A stretch of 64,000 nucleotides of DNA from Hymenopus coronatus (taxonomy: Eukaryota; Arthropoda; Insecta; Mantodea; Hymenopodidae), in assembly GCA_030762935.1 (NCBI GenBank), contig CM060900.1:109520620-109584619 (forward strand). The letters are read 5' to 3'. Numbering within the stretch: the first letter of the stretch is position 1; every line of letters begins with the position of its first letter. The translations under genes were made by a program, and so were the position numbers. The notes under the pieces were generated by a model, which saw only the letters and a program-made list of their open reading frames with translations, had not been told where the DNA came from and did no database searches. Shown in pieces: positions 35,231-47,338 of this stretch.

Positions 35231-36319
35231 TCAATTCTGTATTTAACTCTTTCAAATGAGCAGTAAAACTAGCTTATAAGGATGTAGGGATTCAAAAGGA
35301 GCTCATTGTCTGTTCTCATCTTTTGCAAATTTTTGATTTGGTTTCGAAAGCAAGAAGGTTGGCCAATGTTATAAGTTTATAACAGATGGGACGACATTGG
35401 CAAGAAAACACTAGGTAGTAGATTGTTTTTCTTGGAAGTGTGTTTGGCCGGATAATTACTAGCAAATTTAATACTTTCTCATGCACGACCTGTGGAATCA
35501 ATATAAACCATTTGACGTCATCACTGAGTAGAATAGTCTCTGAGGCATTAACTACTTTAAGACAGATATAGCCAAACTAACCTTGGGAACTGGTCGATTA
35601 TCATTTATGACGCCTTATGTAAAGCATATTTTTGGCTGCTGTATTTGGAAAATCGATACAGCGCTAATTGTTATAATTAAGGGGGGATTTCTATGGTTAG
35701 CCATAGTTTTCCTCTCAAATTTTTTAATCTGTTTTAAGTGGTAACACATTTCACAGCAGTCTAATGACAGCAATCACAGTTTTTATAGGTACTGTAAACA
35801 TATGTTTTGATATTTTTAGTCTAAAATAATCTCATTTTGGACAGTTTTTCATAAAAAGTATTTTATAATTGCCGATATAAATTGCGTTTAGATTGAAATA
35901 TTTTAGTATATTTTAACAATCTCTATATTTTCTGGAAATATTTTGAATATCTATTTTAATCGATTTTCCAGAGGTTTTAAAAATAGATCTATTTTCTTGG
36001 AATGCAGATAGCATTAGAATGTATTATTGTGCTACTGAAAAAGTTCACATCGTCGGCTTCAAAGGCTGTGATACGATTGCAGACTTTCAGTGGCATAGAA
36101 AGCAACGTTGTCACGTTTTCTGCAAGTAAACTCGCGTTACACGCCTGGACGTTTATTTCTTAGATCACCAAGTGAATAATAACATTAGCAAGGTTTTTAT
36201 TAAGTGCAGCGAGAGTACTGCACAGAGCTAATAATAGTCGATATCTAACCACATTTTCTATTTACATTTCGCTGTGTCTTCACCTTTCTCGCTGCCACTG
36301 TCATTTTCATTCACATATA
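35231..36319. other. Unassigned AT-rich DNA
   Basis: No recognised repeat. The part next to 36320 may be the terminal region of the Tc1-like element that follows, but I could not find its inverted repeat. Confidence 0.5.
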
Positions 36320-36694
36320 TCACAAATGAAGCATTATCGTGTGAAACATCCCGCATTTTCCCCACATACTCGAATCTATATTCGGTACACACTCTGTTAA
36401 CACTTTGCACACACTGTCACTTATAGAAGAAGTCACATACCGCTTTCTTACAGCATGTTTAAGGCGTGCCCATATCAGCTCAAACGGATTGAGACAACAG
36501 TAATATGGTGGTAACCTGAGGACTTCGTGGCCATGATGTTTTGTCATTTCGTCTATTACACACACTTTCTGTGTATTGGCTTCCCAAATTTTCTCCAAAA
36601 GCACGGCTTTTATAGGAATTGAGCTGGGTAAATCTAAATGAAGTTCTTCCACGACTCTGATCATTTCGTCTTTTCTACTGGACAGATGATTTTC
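36320..36694 (-). pseudogene. Tc1/mariner-superfamily transposase, C-terminal part (split gene)
   Basis: On the minus strand the frame reads SSRKDEMIRVVEEL, VIDEMTKHHGHEVLRLPPYY and NPFELIWARLKHAV. These are the hallmarks of the C-terminal half of an insect DDE transposase of the IS630/Tc1/mariner superfamily, where the glutamate in NP-x-E is the third catalytic residue. The frame extends artificially into repeat A23. The N-terminal half of the same gene is 2 kb away at 38761-39180, beyond two family A copies and a LINE fragment. About 25 residues, including the second catalytic aspartate, are lost at the break. Confidence 0.82.
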
Positions 36695-37535
36695 AAAAAA
36701 TCTGATGTGTACCATTCACATGTCTTTCTCTACATCTCTGCAACAAATTGTTCTTAAAAAGCTTATACTTCTATTTACTTCATGCTAATCAGTAAAAAAT
36801 TAGTAGAAATAGCCATATTACTTGCTTTCTTGTAAGTAGAAGCGAAATAAGGGACCACCGTAGGTTAAAGTGATAATCAAAAGCTGGTAGCTATGTCACT
36901 GAAGTTCCTTTGTTTGTATGGACAGCAGTTGAAAATTCCTGTATGAGAAATGTATAAGTTTTTCATAGTAGAAACCAAAAATAAGGAATGTCTCAAAAAC
37001 GACGAACTCCACGAAAAAAAATGTATATAACATAAGTTGTGTGTTTTAACGTGCTCTACAGATTTGTGTAGTAAGTTTTTGTCCATCTCCTTCGGTTTAG
37101 CAGTTAATCAAAATTCAGTAAAATTCATCCAGAATAAACTACTCTTCAGAGACTATTCCCAGAAAATTCAAGATATACATTTTATTTACGAAATTTTAAT
37201 CAAAGTCGTTAGAGCCATTTTTGAGAAAATAAACATTTTCGAAAAAAGTTCCATGTAAAGGGTAGTTTGGGGTGGGGGGATTTTTCTCAAAATCTTCGTG
37301 TCGCATCCCTGGAAGATAGTAAACTTAAATACCAAGTTTGGTATTTTACCTACTTTTCGTTTTTGAGTTATCGTGTTCACAGACATACGAACACACGGAC
37401 CTTTTTCCGGTTTTTTTAAGGTAAAGGGGGCCCCAAAACGTATATTTCCGGTGAAATCTCGGTATCGAATTTTTGGGTGGAGTGCAATACCTTCTTTATA
37501 CACTAAGTACATAGTGCGCATAGAGAAAGTAAAAA
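36695..37535 (+). repeat. Family A copy A23 (full length)
   Basis: One of the best copies, from AAAAAATCTGATGTGTACC (with the 5' hairpin arms ATGTG and CACAT) to CATAGAGAAAGTAAAAA. The internal palindrome AAATACCAAGTTTGGTATTT is perfect at 37328-37347. Its left edge cuts the Tc1-like transposase frame, and its right edge meets a LINE fragment. Confidence 0.95.
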
Positions 37536-37942
37536 TATTTAGATTGCAGAAAAGAGCGATACGCTATATTGTAAATGTCTCATCTTCCATCAGTTGTAAA
37601 CCAGATTATAACATTTTAAAAATACTTTCATCCCCCGTGTATACATCTATGAAGTCTTAGTTCTGATAAGATCTTAGATCTTTCAATTCAAAACAAATTC
37701 ACAAGTACACACTCACAATACAAGAGGTAAAACAGATCTGCGTATTATAAACCACGACACAATTTATTTACACACAGTTTTGAACATAATGCAGTATTAT
37801 TAAACGACAAATTGCCAGATAACATTAAAGGTATAAATTTGGAAAGTAAGTACAAATGAGCCCTAAAAACATTTTTAATGGAAGGCTGCTTTTATTCAAT
37901 GGAGGTATACTTAAATTACAATTTTTCTGGACTATGCTAGTT
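37536..37942 (+). pseudogene. Non-LTR retrotransposon fragment (C-terminal end of a LINE reverse-transcriptase protein)
   Basis: The plus strand reads LQKRAIRYIVNVSSS and CKPDYNILKILSSP, then, after frame changes, HTHNTRGKTDLRII and finally NDKLPDNIKGINLESKYK followed by KTFLMEGCFYSMEVYL. This order (QKRAIR, C+P, L-x-I-L, H-x-H-x-T-R, KLP, L-K-x-F-L) is the conserved C-terminal region downstream of the reverse transcriptase in many insect LINEs. At least two frameshifts and two stops break it. It is sandwiched exactly between family A copies A23 and A24. Confidence 0.85.
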
Positions 37943-38760
37943 AAAAATCTGATGTGTACTATTCACATGACTTTCTCTACATCTTTGTAACAAATTATTG
38001 CTAAAAAGCTTATGCCTCTATTTACTTTATGCTACTCGAGAACAAATTAGCAGAAATAGTCTTATTACTTGTTTCCTTGTAAGTAGAAGCGAAATAAGGG
38101 AGTACCATAGGCTAAAGTGATAGTCAAAAGCTGGTTGCTATGTGACAAGTTCCTTTGTTTGTAAGGACAACAGTCGACAAATTCCTATATGAGAAAAGTA
38201 AGTTTTTCATAGCTGAAACCAAAAACAATGAATGTCTCAAAAACGATCAACTCCAAGAAAAAAATGTATATAACATAAATTGTGTGTTTTAACGTGCTCT
38301 ACATTTCCTGTGTTTATCCAAGTCTTACGGTTTAGCAGTTACGCAAAATTCCGTAAAATTCGTCCAGAATAAAGTAGTCTTAAGAGGCTATTCCCAGAAA
38401 ATTCAAGGTATAGATTTTGTTTGCCAGGTAAATATCTTTAATAGTTGATATTTTAATCAAAATCGTTGGGGCCATTTTTGCGAAAATCAAAATTTTCGAA
38501 AAAAGTTCCGTTTAAAGGGTAGTTTGGGGTGGGCGGATTTTCCTCAAAACCTTCCTGTCGCATCCCTGGAAGATGCTGAACTTAAGTACCAAGTTTAGTA
38601 TTTTACCGACTTTTCGTTTTTGAGTTATCGTGTTCACAGGCACACGGACACACACACGGACCTTATTGTGAAAATGCTTTTTTTGGATATAAGGGATCCT
38701 AAAACATATATTTCCGATGAAATCCCGGTATCGAATTTTTGGGTGTAGAGAAAGTAAAAA
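37943..38760 (+). repeat. Family A copy A24 (nearly full length)
   Basis: It runs from AAAAATCTGATGTGTAC to GTAGAGAAAGTAAAAA. About 40 bases holding the left arm of the end palindrome are deleted, so the copy reads GGGTG directly into TAGAGAAAG. Its right edge interrupts the Tc1-like transposase gene. Confidence 0.94.
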
Positions 38761-39180
38761 GTGTTCTTGAACCAAGCTTCAAATATTTCAGCATTCATCT
38801 CGTGATGTGAATCAGCCAAGGATTCCCGAATATTTTTAGAAAACAAATATAAGCAGCCCTCAATCCAGCCCTGGCTACCGCGTGCATGCAAGATCATGAT
38901 TCATTTCTCACATGACACAGGGGTGGAAGGCAGCAAGAGCAACTGCCGTCATCTCGACTTTTTCTTACATCATGAGTATCGTACCAAGATCCATCTATAT
39001 AAACTGTATGGCGCCCTTCCTGCCTGAAATATTTTAATCTACTAAAGTATCGATATCTCCATGTCACAATCCTTGCGGATTCCATAATCACGCGCCTCTT
39101 ATTCGACGTGCGAAAGCGAAACCTTAACTTCACCAACTGTCTAAGTGAAGAATCCCTTATGTAAGAACATTAGATCGATT
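38761..39180 (-). pseudogene. Tc1/mariner-superfamily transposase, N-terminal part (split gene)
   Basis: The minus strand reads LVKLRFRFRTSNKRRVIMES, then REGRHTVYIDGSWYDTHDV, where VYIDGSW lines up with the Y-L/I-D-E-T-W motif holding the first catalytic aspartate (the following glutamate is changed to glycine). After a frameshift near 38895 it continues RGSQGWIEGCLYLFSKNI, then HHEMNAEIFEAWFKN up to the edge of A24. This is the front half of the transposase whose end lies at 36320-36694. Broken by a frameshift, a stop and the insertion, it is inactive. Confidence 0.8.
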
Positions 39181-39834
39181 ATTGACTATTACTGTTATTT
39201 CCAGCATCAAAATTAGTTACGTACCAAGGCCTCTACATATTTAACACACAGTAAACTCCACTTGCACCTGTGAAGTTCACAAGAAAACTACATGAATGAG
39301 AGAGAAAACAGCTAAGACGTTGCGACAAAATAGTTTACTTCACGCGGACTTGTCTTTTTGTCATTTGTGATTTCTACGCATTCATTGGCTGAAGCGACGC
39401 GCTCATTGGTGCACTGCAAAACGTCCGCGACTTCCCAGAATAATCAGTGCGTTATCTGAGAGGTTTCTATTAACAAAGATAAAGCGCATGTTAACCTTTT
39501 CAGTAGCATGGTAACATAGTTCAAGTGGCAGGTATTTACCCCCAGTCCTCGGCGAGGAAATACGAACAAAAGCTGGCAGGGTGAACGGTTTTTTCGCTAA
39601 ATGTCAATCTGTGGATCTATCTTTCTCCCTTCAAAGACTTTGATGTCCAATTATTGCATTTTTCTTTTTGGTATATATTTAACATGCCTAAAGTGAAGAG
39701 TGCAGTTATTTACAAATTGCGGTGTTACGTTAATGAATTTGGTAGTAAAAGTGTTTATTATTTATCTTATTCTGCAAATTATGTAAAGTGAAAGTTACAG
39801 ATTTCAATACTGCAAAACATAACTGCTTAGACAC
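39181..39834. other. Unassigned DNA
   Basis: No gene or recognised repeat. Confidence 0.6.
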
Positions 39835-39957
39835 AAATACATGCTGTCTTTATATATAAAGACAACATGTATTACAAAAATAAATCTCTGTAGACGGCAG
39901 TGGGATTCGTACTCTGAACCTTTTCCTTAGAAATTCAACGTGCTAACCCATCGTACA
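39835..39957 (-). mobile_element. tRNA-like SINE head with palindromic body
   Basis: The minus strand has CGATGGGTTAGCACGTTGAA (A box region) and GAGTACGAATCCC (B box), spaced as in a tRNA. A near-perfect 38-bp palindrome (39836-39873) follows downstream. The head starts exactly where family A copy A25 begins on the other side. Confidence 0.55.
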
Positions 39958-41711
39958 GAAAAAAATCTGATGTGATCCATTATGTAACTTTCTCTAGCTA
40001 TTCCATTTATTATCCTCACAAAACATTATTCTTTTATCTCATCATGCTAATCGAGATAAATATAAGCAGAATTGGACTTATTACTTACTTCATTGTAAGT
40101 AGAAGGGAAATAAGGGAATACATTATGCTAAAGCGATACTCAAATCTTATAAAAGCTGGTCGCTATGTGAAACAACAGAGGTTAGCTTCGCTTCGCATTG
40201 CATGGTCCCGTTTGAGGAAAGTTAGGTAGCTTAAAACTGAAAGCAATAACAAGGAATATCTCAAAAACAAAAAAAACGTACATGACTTGAGTTGTGTGTT
40301 TTAACGAGATCTACATTTTCTGTGCGTTAAGTTGGTTTTTCTTGTCTCTTAGTTTAACTAATATGCAACATTTTGCAAAACTTATCCAGAATAAAGAGGC
40401 CTTCAGAGGCTATTCCCAGAAAATTCAAAATATTGCAGCTGCTATTTGACTTTGTCCTAAACATTATCGTAAAATATAAAACGACAAAGCTGCGTCGGTG
40501 TTATCGTGTGGGTCAGTTGGTTCGGTTAGGGTGGAACCTAGTAATACTTACCTACCTTTTGATGTCTTCACAGTTCCGGTTTCAGCTCAGGTTGTTCCTC
40601 TTCATCGGCGATCATGAATTACTCGGTACAGGGCGTGGTACAGAAGGAAATACAAAAAGGTAGTGAAGAACAATAACACTAATCACTGGTTCACATAAGT
40701 ATTATTTAAGAAATTGTACATGGTATGATGTTACACGGTATAAACCCTAACCGTTGGCAACCAAGTGACTCCTGCAAACTGGTTAGCAATGATTATAAAT
40801 CTGGGGAAAGCAAAACCATGAATTCTTTGTTTCAACTGCGATAAGCAGTTTGGCGCGATTTTGCTTCACCGACCGACATAGTGTCGCCCACGGAATCTGG
40901 CGTAAAACTGCTAAAAACGGTTGTTATTTTGAACTTAAACACCCTTGTGTATACATAGCGTCCTTCTTGCTATTGGTTGTATGTACTTATGCCTCTATTC
41001 CATAAAGTCACACAACGTTGTACAAAAGACAGGGCAATAAAATTTTAGAAAGTTTCCTTTTGAAAGCTCAACTCACAATACACCAAAGTCTCTAGCTAAC
41101 CGAAAACTGCGCATTTACAGTGAAAACCACGTTTCAAATCTTGTCGCCTTAGAGTGTAAAATACCGACAAAATACAAATATTCACATGTAAATAATAGTT
41201 AAAGCAAAGCTTATTAACAATACGTCACTATAAACAAAGGCTATCTAATGAACAATATCGGCAATACAGATCATTGCGTAATAGAGATTATTTCTACATA
41301 TTATTGTTAGTTACATAATTTGGATGGTTTACGCGGATATTGACGAGTTACTGTCTCAATATGCATTTCTTTTATTTGTGGTGTAAATATCAATATATGG
41401 CATTTTAATTAATATCATTGGATACAATTTTTATAGAAACAAAATTAAAAACATGTAGAAGGTATTTGTGCTGGTGGGATTTTTTTTTAATATCTTCGTG
41501 TCGCATTCTTAGAGGATGCTAACATAAAATACCAAGTTTGGTTTTTAACGGTCTTTTCTGAGCTATGCTGTGCACAGGTGCACACAAGGATCTTTGTCCA
41601 ACAATTTTTCGGGCTCAGGGGACCTCAAAACATGCATTTCCGGTGAAATCTGCACATCAAATTTTTGGGTGGAATAGCTACAGTGTATACATGTGCTAGA
41701 GAAAATTAAAA
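39958..41711 (+). repeat. Family A copy A25, split by a 925-bp insert
   Basis: The left half (39958-40431) runs from AAAAAAATCTGATGTG to TTCCCAGAAAATTCAA. The right half (41357-41711) resumes with ATGCATTTCTTTTATTTGTGG and runs to CTAGAGAAAATTAAAA. The halves meet at neighbouring positions of the unit, so the middle 40432-41356 is foreign. Confidence 0.88.
40432..41356. mobile_element. Unknown 925-bp insertion inside A25
   Basis: Defined only by its precise interruption of a repeat. AATAT occurs at both edges and could be a short target duplication. I see no inverted repeats, A-tail, box A/B or coding motif, so its class is open. Confidence 0.55.
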
Positions 41712-41758
41712 CAGCTGCTGCGGATATCCAGATAAAGCCGCTACAGATAATCTTTATT

Positions 41759-41806
<48 letters not shown>

Positions 41807-42499
41807 TCCACCGCGCGGCTTTATTTTTGCACGCTACTAGGATTTCGCTGCCGTAGGCAAATTCTTGAAAAAGGGCAGCTATCCTATTCCATCATAAGTT
41901 TCTCGAAGATAAATTAATGTGCAACAGCTGTGTTAATAAATGTGAAATGCTCTGAATATATATTTCTTTCAATTTAATTTCATGTTTCTTAAAAAAAAAT
42001 GTATCATGCTTTTATCGTCAACTTAATCCTGTTCCTTATTAGCCTTGTGAAAATCTGGTTTTCCTAACAGAACGTTTTCAAATAATAAACAGAAGCAAGT
42101 AGTCCCAGGTAATGCAATTATAAAATAGTATATATTTTACCATCCGTGATGTGATTTGGGTAACCGATTCGAACAAAGTGGATGGTGATTCGTAAACGTC
42201 ATGTAGTACAATTTTAGCCAAAGAAAGTTTTAAACGTGCTAATAGTAGACAGAAATGCAAATACATTTCACAGAGGCAGAAAAGATGTGTTACACATGCA
42301 ACATGTTTGCCTTTGTAAGGGTGGACATATAATTACAGTTCAGTATTACTCAATTAGTGATGCAATTTTGAGCACAACAGTTTTGATATGACCTGTAACG
42401 CAATTACTGGATGTTGGCAATTTTCATTTTATCCCCTCGTGTGATTGCGTCCTCAACACAGCCTGGTGGGAGGAGATCAAAATCGAGGAAACAAAGGAT
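41712..42499. other. AAT microsatellite and unassigned DNA
   Basis: An AAT tract (41756-41800) lies 45 bases after the end of A25. The rest shows no recognised element. Confidence 0.65.
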
Positions 42500-42893
42500 T
42501 TTTTATGCTACGAGGCTGCAACAAATTGAAATGGATTAAGCGGTACACTTCAGGATGTTAAAAAAAATGTTTAAAAGTCATACCGCGGACCACTGGGACA
42601 AACAGTGGAAATCTACGCCCTCAAAACTGCAACTGGTTAGGAAATCTATTATAGAACCGGCAATATCACACTTTAAATTCCGAAGAAAAGTCCTACTCAC
42701 CAGGTTACGCTTTGGCCACTTCAACCTCAGCCATGGCTATCTGATGAAGAAAACAACCACAGATCCTTGCCCAAAATGTTCAGCCCGAGAAGTCGTATCA
42801 ACATCTCACCTTATCCTCAAGAGTGATCTGTATTACAATTTTAGCACCACCGAAGGATGCAGAAAAGTTATCAAGTTAATAGAAATATAACAA
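42500..42893 (+). pseudogene. LINE fragment: region after the RNase H domain
   Basis: The 111-codon frame (42555-42890) reads HWDKQWKSTPSKLQLVRKSI, then RRKVLLTRLRFGHFNLSHGY, then PCPKCSAREVVSTSHLIL. That is the conserved C-terminal pattern of Jockey-like LINE proteins (W-x-x-x-W, KL, R-R-x-V-L-x-R-L-R-x-G-H-x-x-L-x-H-G-Y, C-x-x-C, H-x-L). In a live element this part follows reverse transcriptase and RNase H in ORF2. The usual cysteine after the H-x-L motif is lost (LKSD), and nothing upstream encodes RNase H or reverse transcriptase. It is a different LINE lineage from those at 37536 and 62962. Confidence 0.88.
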
Positions 42894-43707
42894 ATGTCGT
42901 TTTTATATAGCGCAATTTAATTGTTATAACCAGAGTTTGTTTACCAATTTAGATGTATACTAAGTTTTACTGTAAGCAAAGTTCAAAGTTAAGTTTATGA
43001 CCACAGTTGTAATATATTTGTATTCAATTTTGTACATACATCGATCTTGATATGTAAAAATATTGTGGAGGCATCCTAGCTTATAACGTTGGTTTCGGTC
43101 TCCTGACGGCTGCCCTTCAATCACAAACTGAAGTAGCGTTTTCTGATCATGTTACCCCTATTGCATATTTGGTGTATCACAGAAGGAAGGCGCGTGAACA
43201 ACTACTGGTAGTATTATAAATTATAACCTTTAAACTGAAGGAAGAGATTTGGAATCGAATAAAAGCGCATGACCAAGTGCAAGATTAACATACTTTTCTG
43301 AAAGGCAGAAAGCGTTTTTGCTAAATATGGATGAAGAGTACTATGATATTACTGAATGTACACATTATGAACAAAAGCACATGGTAATTTTAACGTCCAT
43401 CAGGATTTTAATACCAGTTTCATTACATGGCGCATGTTCCGCATGGGAACGTTACAAAAAGCCATATTTAGGCTATCCTACCTGATAAATGATGATATGT
43501 TCCAGGATTAGATGTTGACAATTTGAAAGCCTTTAAGCCGCCGCACCCATCCGTCACAAGTTCAATGTTTTCTTTTATGGCAAAAAAAAAAACAACAAAA
43601 AAACGGCGACGGCAATCAAGGAAATTACGCCATATTGTGGGTGATGCGTATGCGTCGATTCGTTGCCAACCTAAATGAGGGACTCTAATCCGCTAGAGTA
43701 ATCGCGC
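42894..43707. other. Unassigned DNA (may include LINE 3' untranslated sequence)
   Basis: The first 150-200 bases may belong to the LINE fragment upstream. No A-rich tail is visible that would mark its end. Confidence 0.5.
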
Positions 43708-43935
43708 GGCCGCGCCGTGCCCGAGCGTTTAGACCACTCACCTCTCACCTAGACGGCCCGGGTTCGGTACCAAGCAACCACATGCGAGATTTGTGATGGA
43801 CAAAGCTGCGCAGAGGCGGTTTTTCTCCGGATTCCCCCGTCATCGCATTCCACCGGTGCTCCATCATTTTATATATCACCAGTGTCATTGCCTGCGGTGC
43901 CACAAGTAGTAAAAGCGGGCGTTAACACTTCCAAA
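43708..43935 (+). mobile_element. tRNA-derived SINE, family S5, copy 2
   Basis: GCGTTTAGACCACTCACC, TCACCTAGACGGCCCGGG and a B-box-like GGGTTCGGTACC are followed by CACATGCGAGATTTGTGATGG and GGTTTTTCTCCGGATTCCCCC. The same segments occur in the copy at 9331. Confidence 0.7.
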
Positions 43936-44178
43936 AAAATTAGATTAATCGCGGTTTTCAGTAGCGACAACATAAGTGCAACAAACATAAGTGGTTATGT
44001 GTATCAGTGATAATAAAGAAGTGAAATAAACTGTCATTCTGGTTTTATAGTTTCTTCCAACTCAATCCATGTTCGTTGTGTGTTTTAAGTTCACATATCC
44101 TTTGGCTATGCCATGGTTAATTGGGGTTTGCTCTTTAAGATTCTTCGCCTTCTGCCGCGACTGCTCCAATTCTCTCCT

Positions 44179-45000
44179 AAAATAGGTTTCATTCACATAA
44201 TTTTCTCAATGTGTCCTGCAAACAAACTATTCTTACAAAATATTATTTTATTTACACAATGCTAATTAAAATAAACATTACCAGAAATGTTCTTATTATT
44301 CAGTTCCTTGCGCAGAAGGCTAACACGACAGTCAAATACTTTAAAAGCTGATTTATGCGATTGTCATTAAAATTCGACTCTCTCTCTCCCCATGGCCAGG
44401 AGTAAAACGAGCGATAAAAACCCATGAGCATTTCCCGTTTGAGGAAAGCATTTTAAAATTGAAACCAAAAAACGGGAATATGTCTAAAATGATTTTTATA
44501 AATGCACATAACATAAGTTGTGTGTTTTAACGATATATTTTCTTTGTGGTAAATTTTTGTCTATCTCTTAAAGTTTAACAGTTACGAAAATGTCACTCAA
44601 GATAAAGAGAACTTTATGGGATATTGCAAGGAAATTCAGGATATACCTTTTATTTTCCCATGTGAATAGCTTTAATACACGACATTTTAACCAAAATCGT
44701 TAGAGCCATTTTGTAGAAAATCGAAAATATCGAAAAATTTTCCATACAAATGTAGTTTGGAGTGCGGGATTTACCTGGACATCTTTGTAGGATACTTATA
44801 TTACACACCAAGTTTGGTATTTAATAGTCGTTTGGTTTTTGAGTTATGCTGGCGCACACATTTTTCTATAGGTGTTTTATTCAGGGGTCCTCAAAACATG
44901 CATTTCCAATTAAATCTCCTCGCTTTCGATTTTTTGGTGGAATAGAATACCTTCTCTACCTACTATGTACATTATACATATGTGCTAGAGAAAGTAAAAA
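44179..45000 (+). repeat. Family A copy A26 (full length)
   Basis: The start is degraded (CATTCACATAATTTTCTC). All blocks then follow to CTAGAGAAAGTAAAAA at 44985-45000. An S6 SINE begins within a few bases of its end. Confidence 0.92.
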
Positions 45001-45001
45001 G

Positions 45002-45290
45002 CATCCTTCGCCTGCACCTCAGGCTTAGATCTCGGCATGTGGGCAGCGCCATCACACAGCATGACTATGGAGAGTGTTGAGCTATCGGGCAAAAAATCCC
45101 TCAGAAGAGAAGTAAAGCTGGTGGTCCCGTGCCGTACATTTAAGGCACGTAAAGGAACCTCAAGCCTGATAAAGGGGTCTTTGACCAAAATTTCCGGTTG
45201 TTCATGCCTAGTACAGAATGGGACGGTAAGAACCATAGTAGTTGAAGAGCTTCCACAAGTACAATTCAATTTCATTTTTGTCACTTCATA
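45002..45290 (+). mobile_element. tRNA-derived SINE, family S6, copy 3 (5' part diverged)
   Basis: The family segments are AGAAGTAAAGCTGGTGGTCCC, ACATTTAAGGCAC, GAACCTCAAGCCTGATAAAG, TACAGAATGGGACGGTAAGAACC and AGTAGTTGAAGAGCTTCC. The head before 45090 is not recognisable. Confidence 0.7.
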
Positions 45291-47338
45291 ACAAATAAGC
45301 CGGTTGCAGGATCTGTGAAACCTTTTAAGCACTATTGCGCTACGACGTTAGTACTTAATGAATGCGGTCTAGACACAAAATATGCTTCCCAAGCTCTTTG
45401 TGATGCAGAGGTGACGAAATCGCCTACTTTATGGGATTCACCAAATGTGCAACACACGTTACACCACCCAGAAAAGCAAATAGGCAGCTTGCTTGGGCCT
45501 GCGAGTCCAAATTACTCGCGATTCAGATTTTCGTCACCTTTGCTGTAATGAATAGCGAAGTTATTTTTCGCACCGCACAATGGTTCTGACATTCGTTATA
45601 ACGATAAAATACAACATAATAAATTTGATATACTTGTTACTTTCGTTTACCAGCTGTATCACGGAATACCTTAATGGATGCAGTATGGCGGGATTAAACG
45701 CATCTCAGCGAATCCTTTATAAGTATCATGACGAGAGCTCCAAATTTTATCGATAAATTCGCAAGCAATTTGTTACGAGCGAATTTATCTAGAGACAAGT
45801 TGCAGCTCGAGTTGTATTTAACAAGACTATTTCATGAATAAAATAACAAAAATGAGCCTGTATGTACACGAAGAATAATTATCCTAAAATTCCATTTGTC
45901 TTGTCGTATATTTGCATCGAAATTACAGCAAGTTGATGTCCTAAACTTCAGATCTCTTTGTATTGCTACATACTATTATTCTGGCTTAATAAAGCATGAT
46001 TGCAAATAACACGTATATTGGAACTGCCAGCATTACGCATGGAATATCACTGCACACATATTCAGAGAGAAAACAAATACAGGGGTGCGATAAGTTTAGA
46101 AAAATAATTGCACGTGGGTGTGATAATAGTTATTTATGATACAAGAGTTAAAACTGCAGTTTTATTTTGCGAGAAGGAGGCCGTAAGGGGAAATTTAGGC
46201 GGAAACATTCTATGCGATGGATGTCGCTAATCTATATTAAAGGACTACTTTTACGTCCATAGCAAAAGCACACATTTTAGAAATATCTGTGCACCAGATA
46301 AGGAAAGTTTTAAGTCCCATTAATAGATATGCTCCTGCTCCCTTTCGTTTTCGCGCCTCGCCGAATAAGAACAAATAAATGATTTGGAGTACTGAAGTGA
46401 TCCATTAAAACCGGACAATAACCCGGTGCCATATTGAGAATGGGCCGTTTCCGGACTGGTGCTAAATTCTGATTATTAATGTACGCTCCAACTGTTACAT
46501 TGCTGTGTAACGCTCATATAATGCGTTTATTGTAATAACAACACAAATCGCAATTCGATCGCCGTAACTTTATTTGCACGTTGAAATAGAAATTTCAGCC
46601 TCTGTGCTCGCATTATTGCCTTATTAGACTAAAATAAAATTTGTGAAATATTAAAAAGATAATTTTTTCTTAATACACACAACAATATGAATTCTAAAAC
46701 TTCTGGGTACACATTGATGAAACATGAGCGAAATCCTTGAAACACTGTTTTTTGTTTATAGGTCTGTTATTAGGAATGAATCATCTAGTATAAAAATTGT
46801 TTTCGGTGTCTACTACTGGACATTAGAAATATTTTACACGACTTTTTATATGAGCCTGCGCATAAGAGCAGAGAGCCCTTTAGAATTTCAAAGCTGTTTT
46901 TCTCGCCTTCTGCTTTTTCTATGTTTTTAGTGTTCAAAATGTTCCACGCGATGCAAAGTTTTATTAAATTTTCCTCAAATTTTATAGAGATATTCCCAAA
47001 TGTATAAGTATTAAAATGCTGGGAACGATTTTTCTCTACTGCTTATAATTGGAGAAGCTTTGATCGAAATTTGTAAATAATACACTAAAATTATTAAAAA
47101 CCCTTTGTTTATCATAAGTTTATATATTTTTTCTCAAACGAAAACACTAATAAAAAAAATCTGTTTCCAACATTTGTCCTTTAATATTTCTTAGTATCGT
47201 AACAAATATTCATATTAGAATATTTTTAAGTTTTTCATCGTATGGACTATTTTTTTTGCCATTAAAATAATTAATTAAAATTAATAACCTGAAAACCACC
47301 CTAGATATTGCAATGAAAATGCGGATGCATGCTTAAGA
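45291..47338. other. Unassigned AT-rich DNA
   Basis: Two kilobases with no recognised repeat, RNA or coding signal. Confidence 0.6.

Noticed and set aside
37186..37521. A 111-codon frame on the minus strand of A23, with a similar frame in A24 (NTITQKRKVGKI segment)
   Set aside because: The frame is shared only because the two repeats are close copies; other full-length copies break it. The codons spell out low-complexity repeat sequence with no domain.
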